A stretch of DNA of 64,000 bases, taken from the NCBI RefSeq assembly GCF_001761485.1, contig NC_090772.1, positions 62,001-126,000 of the forward strand, given 5' to 3'. Both the position numbers and the translations under genes were made by a program. The stretch is from Yarrowia lipolytica. Taxonomy: Eukaryota > Ascomycota > Dipodascomycetes > Dipodascales. Below, in pieces: positions 42,302 to 52,522 of this stretch (the stretch's first letter is position 1; each line of letters opens with the position of its first letter). Under the pieces are notes generated by a model that was not told the DNA's origin, did no database searches, and saw only the letters and a program-made list of their open reading frames with translations.

Positions 42302-43843
42302 ATGGAAGAAGCAGAGATCAAGACCGCGAGTCGGAAGCGCGACGCTGACGCTATTGAGGCGCCAGAAAACAAGTCAGATAAGGCGACAGATTCAGAGTCT
42401 TCAGGACAGACAAACCCTCAGTCTACTGGTCAAGCAGACCCACAGCCAGCCGGACAGACCGACTCACAATGTACAACCCAGTTATCCGACAATCTGGAAA
42501 CAGTTCTTCAAGAAGAACTCAGCAACCAGTTTCTCCAGCCGGTTCAAAAGAAGCCGCGAACGTCGTCAGACATCCCGTTTTCGCGCTTCTCTTCTCCGCA
42601 CGACTTTCACCATGTTCTGAACGACTGGGCCATGCAGTCGAATTTCGCCTTTACCACGGGCAAGGAACGCAACTCAGACAGATCAATTGCCATCACTTAT
42701 ACATGTTGTCGATCGAATGTGGATGGGAAGGCTTGTACGTTCGAAGTCCGGGGAAAAAAACGCAAAGACGAGGACTTTTGGACCCTTCATAAGGTGGACG
42801 TGAAAGGAACAGGCCATAACCATCCTACAGGAGACGAAGAACTTTCAGCAGACCAACAAAGTCTAGTTGATTTGGCTGAACGACAGCGACTGTGTGACAT
42901 TCCCTCTTTCTACCATTCGTCTCTACCTCCGCGGTTTGTAGCCTATTCTTCGTCAGATGCTCTGTATACAGGTCTCAACGACTGGGCTCGTCACCAGGGC
43001 TTTTTCTTCAGACTGGGCACCAACTGGGCGACGAAATCGGGCAATGAGAACCAGACGTATTACTGTGGTATCTCTGGGTGCTCATATTCCATCACAGGTA
43101 TCAGATTGGCAGGCCAGAAGTCGTGGGCCATCCGATCGTACAATGCTCGTCACGTGGAACACAATCACGAGGGAGCCAGTGTCAAGAACAGAGAGCAGGT
43201 CACTCCCGTGTCTCTGCCACCCATAGCTGACAAGTACGCTTCGTTTTCGGCTCTCCACGAAGCTCTCAACGGTTGGTCTGTGACCAAGAACTTTGCTTTC
43301 AAGACCGGGACTTCTTCCACAGGTCACACCAACGGACTGGTGAGCAAGTACATGGTGTGTTGTATGGCCAGCGATACCGGCGATCCCTGTGAGTACAGCA
43401 TTATCGTCAAAGAAGCCAAGGATGGGACGTGGGCTGTCAGCCAGGCCATCAAGGCGAGAAAGGAGCATAACCATAGCCTGGAGGACGAGTTGACAGGCCA
43501 ACAACAGCTTCTTTTGGAGGCGGCAGAGACTCGGAGGATTATTCAGATGCCAGAATATGCGCCTGAGCATCTTCCGTCGAGAACAGTAACTTTTCCAGAC
43601 CGAGAGAAGCTGTTTCTCCACCTGGAAAAGTTTGCCAAGGCCCGAAACTTCAGGTTTGCAATCAAGCGGAGCAAGAAGGAGAAGAATGGCCGGCTGCTGG
43701 TGAATTACGAGTGTGCAAAAACCAGAAAGAGTGCTACAAAGTGTCCCTATCACGTGTATGCTCGGGAAAACAAGGACGGGGTCTGGAGTGTGTCGTACCC
43801 GTACAATTTGAAGAATGAGCATAATCACGACTTGACCGTTTGA
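42302..43843 (+). CDS. protein with four tandem WRKY/GCM1-like (FAR1-like) zinc modules
   Basis: The protein is 513 residues from the ATG at 42302. A longer frame begins only at a TTG and is not used. The acidic, Gln/Ser/Thr-rich N-terminal part (about 1-85) carries a basic cluster. Four modules of about 80-90 residues follow. Each has a pattern F-x-x-x-x-(L)-(N)-W/F-(A)-x-x-x-x-F-x-F, then a Cys pair or single Cys, a second Cys about 7-12 residues on, a Trp, and an ending E/G-HNH. This is the zinc ligand pattern (C-C-H-x-H) of the WRKY-GCM1 superfamily, found in FAR1, Aft/Rcs1-like regulators and MULE transposases. Linkers after modules 1 and 3 are alike (L-x-x-QQ-x-L-x-(D/E)-x-A-E-x-x-R), suggesting duplication of a two-module unit. 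No transposase catalytic domain is present, so it is probably a host DNA-binding regulator. Targets are unknown. Confidence 0.82.
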   Translation: MEEAEIKTASRKRDADAIEAPENKSDKATDSESSGQTNPQSTGQADPQPAGQTDSQCTTQLSDNLETVLQEELSNQFLQPVQKKPRTSSDIPFSRFSSPHDFHHVLNDWAMQSNFAFTTGKERNSDRSIAITYTCCRSNVDGKACTFEVRGKKRKDEDFWTLHKVDVKGTGHNHPTGDEELSADQQSLVDLAERQRLCDIPSFYHSSLPPRFVAYSSSDALYTGLNDWARHQGFFFRLGTNWATKSGNENQTYYCGISGCSYSITGIRLAGQKSWAIRSYNARHVEHNHEGASVKNREQVTPVSLPPIADKYASFSALHEALNGWSVTKNFAFKTGTSSTGHTNGLVSKYMVCCMASDTGDPCEYSIIVKEAKDGTWAVSQAIKARKEHNHSLEDELTGQQQLLLEAAETRRIIQMPEYAPEHLPSRTVTFPDREKLFLHLEKFAKARNFRFAIKRSKKEKNGRLLVNYECAKTRKSATKCPYHVYARENKDGVWSVSYPYNLKNEHNHDLTV

Positions 43844-45461
43844 CTCTTTGGCAGTTTGGTAATGTATTATTTATTGACGAACCTGCAGGATGCTCGGGTA
43901 CGAAGTATGCGGTGCCTTTAGACAGATGGTGAGGAAGTGGGTATGTAGTTGGAGTTAGATGGCACGGGAGACCGAACACAACCGCAACCCTGCTACTTGT
44001 ATTCAAAAGCACCAACTTTCAAGACAGGAATTGGTGAGCTGGGTCATGGCTAGCTTGTTCAAGTTCAGAAATCGAGATCCGTCTATGGACTAGGCATTAC
44101 AATACCGTAGATAGATTCATCTGGTGCTAGATCCACTGACTACAGACTGACAACCGTTGAGTCGCCTCGTGGACGACAGGAACAGTCAACTATAGCTCTA
44201 CCCTGAGGGTCGACCGATGGATTATTCACTCTTCAACCACTCTACAATACGACATTGAATTCCGTCTCGGACTTACACCCACTTACCAAGAGCTGGAACC
44301 CTTTCAGCCACTTTCCAGTCTATAACCTAACCATATCTGTTCGTCTGAGCAATGGATGAGGTATTTACCGGACTACTGGACGGTTAATAAGATAATTGGC
44401 ATTACTACAGTACATACCGGTCATAGTGCATCTCGCTGTAACACACCTCGCGACAGAACCAGACTCCAGAAACGATCGCTCAACGACCGAGATTGTCTGA
44501 CATCCAACGGCTCTGGCTCAGCTACGGCACTGGTCCGTCAGCCACAGTGCTTATCACACGGCACTGAGTTTATTCGGGTGGGCCATATGCAAGGGTCTGG
44601 AGCAGTGGTAGCAATAGTGCCTTGAGCTCGACATGAGGCAAGGGGGGAACGAGTAAGACACAAGAATGAGTAAGCGACAAGAATGAGTAAGCGACGAGAA
44701 TGAGTAAGCGACAAAACATGACTAAGTGACAAGAAATGACTAATTTGACTGCTTTCGAGCCACTTGCTCACTGACACTCTGTCTGCCTCGACCGTTAGTT
44801 TAATATTCCAATCTCGGGCCCTATCTCCCAACAACCAAGCCTTGTCTGGAGCTTGGCGAGCCCATTGTACCTGCATGGTGGGCGGAAGGAGGGGCGAGTG
44901 GGATGAGATTGTGATTGGTTGAGCATCGAGTATTTGGCAAATGAGTGCTGATTGGATGAACCGGTTGCCCCGGCAACAGTCCATGGGGAGCCGCTAGCCT
45001 CCTCTCTCCCCTCCAAATGGCCTCTCTGGCTCCACCGTCGGTCTCCCTCTCCCCTCCTGTTTCAGGTCTAACTTTGCGCCAATGCAACACGGTCGGACCT
45101 TTGGGGAGGGTGACTAGAGCTGTAGACGGGCCGAAAAGAGGAGAAGACGCTTTCAGGTCGATCAGAAGGTATCAAAAGACGACTTTCCTGGGGGTTTTCA
45201 CCGATTCTTGTTTTCAATCTCCACATGGTTCCACTAAAACCTCTCCATACAGCTCCCCGTAACAGTACATCCCCACATGACGATCAATCATGTCTTACAG
45301 TAGTACAGACTCTGTATACTAACTCTTGCCATGTGAACTTACCTCGTAGACAAGCTCCAAGGTGGGCCGAGCACAGCTGTGCAAGTCCGGTACTTAAACG
45401 GCTCTCTAGCCCCACCATCTGTTCTCCACACCTGGCCCAGTCTACTTTCCCCCAGATCAAG
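43844..45461. other. intergenic stretch before the carboxypeptidase gene
   Basis: This holds a tandem repeat (44650-44741) and no gene. Frames around 44.5-45.2 kb overlap on both strands and have no recognisable motif. The last 200 bp is the carboxypeptidase promoter. Confidence 0.5.
44650..44741. repeat. tandem repeat of GAATGAGTAAGCGACAA type
   Basis: The 17-bp unit recurs about five times, with growing divergence to the right. Confidence 0.85.
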
Positions 45462-46787
45462 ATGCTCTTTCCACAACTCCTGCTGGCCACCGTGGCCATG
45501 GGATTCTCCCTAGAGTCCATCCCCAACCGATCTCTCTCGTCGCAGAAAAACAACGGCCTCGGTCTCGACACCGTCACCGAGTACACTGGCTACCTGACCG
45601 CCAACGAGACGGAGCACTTTTTCTACTGGGCGTTTGAGTCGCGAAACGACCCCAAGAACGACCCAGTCATTTTGTGGCTCCAGGGAGGCCCCGGCTCGTC
45701 CTCCGAGCTCGGAAACCTGTTCGAGAACGGCCCCTCGCGAATCGGAAAAGACCTCAAGCCCATCCACAACCCCCACGCCTGGAACAACAATGCCACCATC
45801 GTGTACCTGGACCAGCCTGCCGACGTGGGCTTCTCATACACCGACAAGCCTCATTCGGTCGTCAACAGCGCCCAGGCCGCCACCGAGGTGTACAACTTCC
45901 TCGAGCTCTTCTTCGCCAAGTACGACCACTTGCCCAAGAAGCTGCACGTGACAGCTGAGTCGTACGGAGGCCACTACGGACCTGCCACCGCCTACGAGAT
46001 TCTGCAGCACCCCGACCGGTCTTTCACTCTGGAGTCGCTCGTGGTCGGCAACGGCATGACTGATCCCCTCAACCAGTACACCGAGTACGGCCCCATGATG
46101 TGCGGCAAGGGCGGCGTGGCTCCTGTGGTGGACCAGAGCACGTGCCAGCAGGTCGACGAGGCCGCCAAGGAGTGCATTCCTCTGATCCAAAAGTGCTACG
46201 ACACCGGAGCTCCTCAGGACTGCGCCGACGCCGTCAACAACTGCAACGACAATGTTCTTGGTCTATATCCTTCTTCTCTCAACCCTTACGATGAGACCAA
46301 GCAGTGCGAGCAAGCTCAGGACGATGGCTGCTACACCGAAACTGACTACATGACGGAGTGGCTCAACCTGCCCTCCACCCTGGAGGCTATCGGAGCCAAG
46401 CACAACTGGACCGGTTCTTCTGGAACCGTCTACAACGACTTCACCGAGACCTCTGGAGACTGGATGCTGCCTGTGGTGCGAGACATTCCTGCCATTCTCA
46501 AGGAGGTGCCCGTGCTGATTTACGCCGGCGACAAGGACTGGATCTGCAACTGGCTGGGCCAGAAGAAGTGGACCGAGGCGCTGGAGTGGCCCGGCAAGCA
46601 GGGATTCAACGACGCCCAGTTCAAGCCCTTTTCCGCAGGCGGAAAGCAGGCTGGTGAGGTGCGAAACTACCAGCAGTTCACCTTTCTGAGAATCTTTGAT
46701 GCTGGACATATGGTTCCCCATGACCAGCCCGTGGCTACTTCGGAGATGATTAACCGATGGATGAGTGGAGATCATCAGCTGGAGTAG
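45462..46787 (+). CDS. serine carboxypeptidase (S10 family, carboxypeptidase Y-like)
   Basis: The 441-residue protein runs from the ATG at 45462, where a clear signal peptide begins (MLFPQLLLATVAMGFS). An in-frame ATG at 45225 would add 79 residues without signal-peptide character and is not used. S10 enzymes cut single residues from peptide C-termini at acid pH, in the vacuole or outside the cell. The catalytic Ser is at 167 in ESYGGHYGP, the Asp in GDKDWICN (about 357-359) and the His at 416 in AGHMVPHDQP. The oxyanion motif WLQGGPGSSS is present, as are NxT/S sequons such as NET, NAT and NWT. It has only a short pro-region compared with yeast CPY (532 residues, 91-residue propeptide), so it is a short-form relative rather than the PRC1 orthologue for certain. 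It has the codon bias of an expressed gene. Confidence 0.92.
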   Translation: MLFPQLLLATVAMGFSLESIPNRSLSSQKNNGLGLDTVTEYTGYLTANETEHFFYWAFESRNDPKNDPVILWLQGGPGSSSELGNLFENGPSRIGKDLKPIHNPHAWNNNATIVYLDQPADVGFSYTDKPHSVVNSAQAATEVYNFLELFFAKYDHLPKKLHVTAESYGGHYGPATAYEILQHPDRSFTLESLVVGNGMTDPLNQYTEYGPMMCGKGGVAPVVDQSTCQQVDEAAKECIPLIQKCYDTGAPQDCADAVNNCNDNVLGLYPSSLNPYDETKQCEQAQDDGCYTETDYMTEWLNLPSTLEAIGAKHNWTGSSGTVYNDFTETSGDWMLPVVRDIPAILKEVPVLIYAGDKDWICNWLGQKKWTEALEWPGKQGFNDAQFKPFSAGGKQAGEVRNYQQFTFLRIFDAGHMVPHDQPVATSEMINRWMSGDHQLE

Positions 46788-48634
46788 GGTGATGATTTAC
46801 AAGATTCTAACTGACTTTGCTTCTCATTAATAAATGTCATTTTTCTTTTGATTAAGCAGTATTTTCGTGTTGGTGAACTGTATTTTTTATGCAAACGGGG
46901 TCCGAAAATTGCGTCAAAACAAAGCAAAATATATCGTAGATTGAATATAAGCGTTATGCATACCTTGGAAAGACCGGTAATGCCGATTGAAACAGTTTGA
47001 CGGATAACTGGAATACGACAACCGAATCTCTCATTTCTTCATCGGCACACATGTTTGATTTCAGGAAGGTCTTTCTGAGGTGAAATCAAGCTCCACCTCT
47101 CAGAAAATCCACCAACAATATTCAGCTAAACGTGCTTGATACTAAGTAACATTTCAACATCATAAAAACGTATACTGTACATCTGATAACCGTCTCACAC
47201 TCGGAGCTGCGAGCAATTGCCAGCATTCCGCAAAGCCCAAAAGTCAGCGCACTTTCCCGCAAGAAAGCGGGTATTTTTGTTCCTGACACAAACAGACTCA
47301 CAAGGAGTCGTCGCAAGAACAACTCCATCTACAAATACCGTTAGTCGTTTCGGAACTCTCCGAGATGTGCGTCTGGAATGGTAGAGTTTCATGCAATGCT
47401 GGAGGCTAAAATGAAGACAATAGAATAAGCGAAAAGGTGCAAGGAGACATCAAACTGGACTGTTTTGTACCGCAAGTGATGGAAATTATTTCATATTCCC
47501 ATTGAGTACCAAAGTACGAGTCGAATCATATAATTTTTACCCTCATTTGCCTTACAAAAAGTGGTCGAAACAGGGGCGTTTTTTGGGCTCCTTTTTTACC
47601 ATGAGTCTCGTAAATGAGTCAACCCAACTTTGCGGTACAAGACGACTTTACGACAAGTTTACAAAACAACTCTACGACTCGACAAACGGAACGGCGTCAA
47701 AAAGTCGGTGAATTCCGACCTGAATTCGTTCGAAGAAAGCTCCGAATGGTACCTCATTGGGATCGGCTAGCAATCTCCTTTTCATATTCAGTAATGATGC
47801 CGCAGAGTGGGGTTTTCGGTCTCCTCCTTATCGTATTATCGGGATTTAACATTTGTCGTGAAATTTAGACAGGACAGTCTTCGGAGTGAGAGAGTAAACG
47901 CCGCTCTTTCTCGCCCATAAACAATGTTAGACGAAGATAAAAACAACCAATATATTCTGCGCATCAATATTGAAATACAAAAGTGTTGTTATTTTCGCTA
48001 CTGCGTATCGCGTTGGCGTTCTATGTTCCCTTGAACACCGGTCCCTTTCAATATACATTCACCCAAGAAAGCATAAGTCGTTCCGACGCTTTTCCGGAGG
48101 CAGGCGACAAAGAAACGGCTAGACAAACTCCTGTATGGGTGGCGCAGAGATAGACCAAGATACCATGGTTTAGGGCGTCCTGCTTCCATTCACCGTTCGG
48201 ATCAACTCAGAAAGTTACATCTCGCTTCAGGTGTCTTTGGATGAAGGCTGGTGAGGTGAGAGAATCCGACCGGATATGTTGAGCCATCGTGGAGCGGGAC
48301 ACTTTGACCAATTAAAGACCAGTTTGACCCCGTTCTGCACGCTCAAAGATGGCCCAATCAACGGATATCCAGTTGGATTCTCTCATCGTGACCTCCTCTT
48401 ACATCTAGAGCTCATCCTGATCTGCTCTAGCGTATGTACATTCAATACGCACTTCTCACCAAACTCAATCCTTCCGTTTGCATTTCGGAAGCAGCGGGAC
48501 GCCGAAATATCGTCGGAGACACTCTTGTAGTGGCTGGAGGATGTTTGTGCCACTCCAGAGATGCTATATAAAGACCCGGCGGCTACCACCAATAGGTTAG
48601 TTAGTCACAGCCCTCTCCACTTCCCAAAGATACC
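46788..48634. other. intergenic stretch, no gene seen
   Basis: This is 1.85 kb. An ORF of 84 codons near 47614 has a normal ATG but overlaps another frame of similar length and shows no motif. The last 100 bp has GCTATATAAAG, a likely TATA box for the downstream transporter (about 48561). Confidence 0.55.
48561..48572 (+). promoter_or_regulatory. TATA box-like element of the MCT transporter
   Basis: GCTATATAAAGA lies about 65 bp before the start codon, in the right place for a TATA element. Confidence 0.5.
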
Positions 48635-50056
48635 ATGTCAATGACCAGCGACGAACAGATCATTGACCACAGCGTCCAGCACGACGCCGAGAAGACCCCA
48701 ATCTCCCCTAATGCCACCCCTGCTGTTTCTGACAACGAAAACCGGGGCTCTGACATCGAAAAGTCTCAACCTGCAGTCACAACTGAGCCCAACGGAGCCA
48801 CAGCTGACGCCCCCAGTGCCGACACAGTAGCTCCAATCCCCCCTCCCGACACCGGACGCGCCTGGCTGGCCATGATCGGAGCCTCGTTCGGTCTCTACTC
48901 CTCGTTCGGCTACATCAACGTCGTGGGTCTCTACGAAGCCTACTACCTGCACCACCAGCTGAGCCACTACTCGGCCTCCACCATCTCGTGGATCACCTCC
49001 CTCCAAATCTTCATCCTCTTTGTGGGAGGAATTTTCTTTGGCCGAATCGCAGAAATGTACGGCCCCCAGAAACTCGCGGCTTTCGGAACCGTGTTCACCA
49101 TCACAGGAATCATGACCACCAGCGTGTGCAAGGAATACTGGCACTTTCTGCTGGCCCAGGGCATCTGCACAAGTATCGGTAACTCCGCCATCTACTACGC
49201 CTCGCTCCTAGCAGCCACCACCTGGTTCCAGAAGAAGCGAGCTCTGGCTCTCGGAGTGGTGGTTGCCGGCTCTTCTCTCGGAGGTACCACCATGCCCTTC
49301 ATTTTCACCAAACTGCAGCCCCGAATCGGATTCCCTCAGACCGTCAGAGCGATCGGATACCTCATGATTGGCGTCTGCGTCATTTGCACTCTGCTGGTGT
49401 CGTCCAGATTCCCGCCCAACAAAAAGCTACGAAAAGAGTTCTTCAACCTGCGGGAAGAAGTGCTCGTACCCTACACCAAGCCCTCCATCATTCTCGTGAC
49501 TCTGGCCATGTTCTTCTCCTTCTGGGGGCTTTTTACCGCCATCGGATACATGTCTACCCATGCTATTGCCCATGGAATGTCCGAAGAGACCGCCTACTAT
49601 CTCGTGTCCATTTACAATGGTTCTTCTCTAATCGGGCGAATTCTCCCGGGATTTGTGGCTGACAAATTCGGCTCCTACAACATGCACTCCATTTGCACCG
49701 TCATCTGTGGAGTCTTCCTTTTAGCCATGTGGATTCCAGCGAAGACGAACCCTGTGATTATTGCATTCAGCTCCTGCTTCGGAGTCATTTCTGGAGCTAC
49801 GGTGTCGCTGTTTCCGGCTCTGGTGGCGTCTATTACTCCGCCTACAGAGGTCGGTAGACGGATGGGCGTCGTCTCCTTCTTCTACTCCTTCTCGTCCCTC
49901 ACAGCCATGCCCATTGCCGGCCAAATTCTGCACAGCGATAACGACAACTTTACTGGTCTGCAAGTTTGGGCTGGAGTCACCATGCTAGTTGGAGGATTCT
50001 GCGTCTTTGCCAGTAAGATGTGTATTGAGGGCAAAACCTGGAGAAGCAAGTTCTAG
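48635..50056 (+). CDS. MFS monocarboxylate-transporter-like permease (Mch/MCT family)
   Basis: The 473-residue protein has a cytosolic N-terminal region of about 75 residues rich in Asp, Pro and Thr. Twelve membrane segments start with GRAWLAMIGASFGLYSSFGY, close to the MCT signature (D/G-x-G-W-x-V). The loop after the sixth segment is short. Motifs include WFQKKRALALGVVVAGSSLGG and GRILPGFVADKFG. Fungal Mch proteins resemble animal monocarboxylate transporters but for several the substrate is not lactate or pyruvate; one is a riboflavin transporter. The substrate here is unknown. It is intronless. A second Met three codons in could also start it. Confidence 0.87.
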   Translation: MSMTSDEQIIDHSVQHDAEKTPISPNATPAVSDNENRGSDIEKSQPAVTTEPNGATADAPSADTVAPIPPPDTGRAWLAMIGASFGLYSSFGYINVVGLYEAYYLHHQLSHYSASTISWITSLQIFILFVGGIFFGRIAEMYGPQKLAAFGTVFTITGIMTTSVCKEYWHFLLAQGICTSIGNSAIYYASLLAATTWFQKKRALALGVVVAGSSLGGTTMPFIFTKLQPRIGFPQTVRAIGYLMIGVCVICTLLVSSRFPPNKKLRKEFFNLREEVLVPYTKPSIILVTLAMFFSFWGLFTAIGYMSTHAIAHGMSEETAYYLVSIYNGSSLIGRILPGFVADKFGSYNMHSICTVICGVFLLAMWIPAKTNPVIIAFSSCFGVISGATVSLFPALVASITPPTEVGRRMGVVSFFYSFSSLTAMPIAGQILHSDNDNFTGLQVWAGVTMLVGGFCVFASKMCIEGKTWRSKF

Positions 50057-50904
50057 GAAAGCTCGAATCAAAGCGTGATCGACTACAAGGGTGGCCATTC
50101 GAAGCAAGTGTTCCCAGTGGCTCATGCCACTGTACAGTCCAACCACCGTTCACACAATCGCGATACTATACAAGTCAAACTCTTTGTCGATCTCCTTGCT
50201 CTGATAAGACCTAGGACCCCTCTGAGACACCACGCCCAGCGGCTAGTACATACAATCTTTAACAGAATATAATACATCCGGCCATGTTCTCCTCAGCGCG
50301 AATTGACGAACATGGCCTTTGGACAACTCTCCGCGGCAAACCCGGGGTATCAGATGTGAGTTTTAGAACCACCGTATTGGCGCTACTCGTACTCGTACCA
50401 ACTCGCTTTTTGCTCTAGTGTCACGTCGGAATCCGAGCCCCGATATTTGTCAGACTACTACAGGGAAGGTCGAGCCAGATTTAGTGCGGCTGAAATTCAA
50501 TTTGAAAAGGTGACAATCGGGGTTAGAGCGGTCGGAGATAGAGCAGATTCAGTGCCTATTAAGTCAGACGTATTATTGCTACACTGTCGTCCGTTACTGC
50601 GTTATTACCGCTCCTACCCCTTATCGTAGTCGTATATATAATTTCCTTACTTGTCCGACACGGCTAATGTAGGGTGCGTCAGTGCAGCAAACATGCACAC
50701 GTACACATCAGGTATGCACTGTAGCTTGCATATTGCGGAAAAAGTACCCCATGCAGATCTCTCGAAACGTTAGCAGTGAGCGAGACAAAGGGACTTTTGC
50801 ATTTGTAGTAAACTAAGAGTCACCTCCTCAGCGCGATAGTATCGTGACTCTTGAATATATAGACATGCACAGATGCTCCTAATTTCCTCCACCCCAAGCA
50901 CCAT
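50057..50904. other. intergenic stretch between two MFS genes
   Basis: This is 0.85 kb with no gene seen. It includes GCGATAGTATCGTG, a short palindrome near 50831, and TATATA words near 50630 and 50855 in the promoter of the next gene. Confidence 0.5.
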
Positions 50905-52440
50905 ATGACGGAAGAAAAGCTGGCGAGTACAACCATTAACCCTACAGATACAGTCTCAAACACCGCCGTCTCAAACACCGCCGTCTTAACATGCCCCGAT
51001 ACTCCCGCCTCCTCCGCCGACCTGGAGAGCCTTGTGTCTCTGTCGGATAAAGACCCATACAGCCGGTTTCCGTTCCGCCAAAAATGCATCTTCACTCTGG
51101 TAGTGGCATGTGTGTTTTTCCAGCCGTTTCTGGTCGCCTACGGACTCATGCCCGCCCTGGACAAGATTGCCGAGGAGTTCAACGTCAGTGACACGGTGGT
51201 GATCATTGGAAACGCGCTGTTCTACATTGTACAAGGCCTGTCGGTCTTCTTTGTCGGCCCCGTGTGCGAAACATATGGACGCAAAGCCGGTCTGCTGACG
51301 TGCTGCTTCTTCTTCTGTGTCTCGGGTATCGGCTTAGCCCTATCTCCCAACCTCGCCTGCTACTACGTCTTCCGAGCCATGTCAGCAGTTGGAGGCAACT
51401 CCACCTTCTCTGTGGGCGTGGCGGTGATTTCGGACATTTGGAAACCCGAACAGCGGTCCAAGGCCGTGGGATGCTGTCTGGCAGGCACCCAGATTGGGTC
51501 GTCTTTAGGACCGGTGCTGGGAGGCCTCATTGTCATGAAATCCAACTGGAGAAACATCTTCTGGATGCAATGCGGTATTGGAGGTCTGGCAATGACGATT
51601 GTGGCTGTCGTAATGCGAGAAACCAAACCCAACACACCCTTTTCACAGCGAAAACCGGGCCAATGGTTTTTCCCCTTACATTGTACCCATATCCTCAAGG
51701 GCTTCGCCAAGAAGCATATCATGATGGTCACTGTGTCGCTCATTTTCGCTCTCTACATCAACGAGACCCTCATTGTCCCTATCGCCGCAATCATGAAGCC
51801 TCGCTTCAACCTCGAGAATGAGCTCATTCTGGGTCTCTTCTACGTACCTCAGGGTATTGGCTACTTCTTTGGATGTCTGTTTGGAGGCTGGTATGCCGAC
51901 TATCAGGTGAAAAAATGGGTCAAAATCAAGGGCAGAAGAGTGCCGGAAGACCGACTCCGAAGCGTCATCATCTTTACTCTGATTACAGGTCCCCTATTCA
52001 TGATGCTCTACGGATGGTCTCTGAAGAAGGAGTTTGGAGGAATGGCTCTGCCTATCGTAGCTATGCTCTTGACAGGCTTCTCGCTCTCCATCTACTATCC
52101 CAGTGTCAACGCTTATTATGCAGACTCCACTCCCGATCTCGGAGGCGCTGCGGTCATGATCAACTACTCTGCTCGAAACGTGGGCTCGTGTGTGACGGCC
52201 GCCAGTACCCTGACTGCAATCAACAACATTGGTATTGGGTGGGCAGCTACAATTGCAGCGATTGTATGTATTTTTGCTGCCCTTCCGCTCCTCTTTTTAA
52301 TCTACCGAGGGGAGGGTATTCGGGAGGCCGAGTATGGTAGAACCAAGGTTCTGCTTGAGGAGAAGGAGAAAGCGGAGGAGGATCCATGCAACAAGAATGT
52401 TTGTGTGGGTGAGTATGGTCCAATGAGGGCAGAAGCATAG
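50905..52440 (+). CDS. MFS drug:H+ antiporter-like protein (DHA1 family)
   Basis: This is a 511-residue protein. The N-terminal 60 residues are Ser/Thr-rich with a perfect seven-residue repeat (VSNTAVS-type, coded at about 50953-50990). Twelve membrane segments follow. The DHA1 motif pattern is present: GPVCETYGRKAGLL after the second segment, YVFRAMSAVGGNSTFSVG, and GSSLGPVLGGLI in the fifth segment. DHA1 exporters pump drugs, polyamines, organic acids or bicarbonate-related compounds. The exact substrate cannot be read. It is intronless and ends 83 bp before the end of the convergent minus-strand gene. Confidence 0.88.
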   Translation: MTEEKLASTTINPTDTVSNTAVSNTAVLTCPDTPASSADLESLVSLSDKDPYSRFPFRQKCIFTLVVACVFFQPFLVAYGLMPALDKIAEEFNVSDTVVIIGNALFYIVQGLSVFFVGPVCETYGRKAGLLTCCFFFCVSGIGLALSPNLACYYVFRAMSAVGGNSTFSVGVAVISDIWKPEQRSKAVGCCLAGTQIGSSLGPVLGGLIVMKSNWRNIFWMQCGIGGLAMTIVAVVMRETKPNTPFSQRKPGQWFFPLHCTHILKGFAKKHIMMVTVSLIFALYINETLIVPIAAIMKPRFNLENELILGLFYVPQGIGYFFGCLFGGWYADYQVKKWVKIKGRRVPEDRLRSVIIFTLITGPLFMMLYGWSLKKEFGGMALPIVAMLLTGFSLSIYYPSVNAYYADSTPDLGGAAVMINYSARNVGSCVTAASTLTAINNIGIGWAATIAAIVCIFAALPLLFLIYRGEGIREAEYGRTKVLLEEKEKAEEDPCNKNVCVGEYGPMRAEA

Positions 52441-52522
52441 AGGTACGGCTGGTCGATGTTGGTATGAGGTAGACATGTAATTAATGCTTTTTATGATAGT
52501 AATTATTGTTACATTGAACTGG

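Noticed and set aside
45225-45461. Upstream in-frame ATG of the carboxypeptidase
   Set aside because: The extra 79 residues have no secretion signal. The internal Met at 45462 starts a clear signal peptide.
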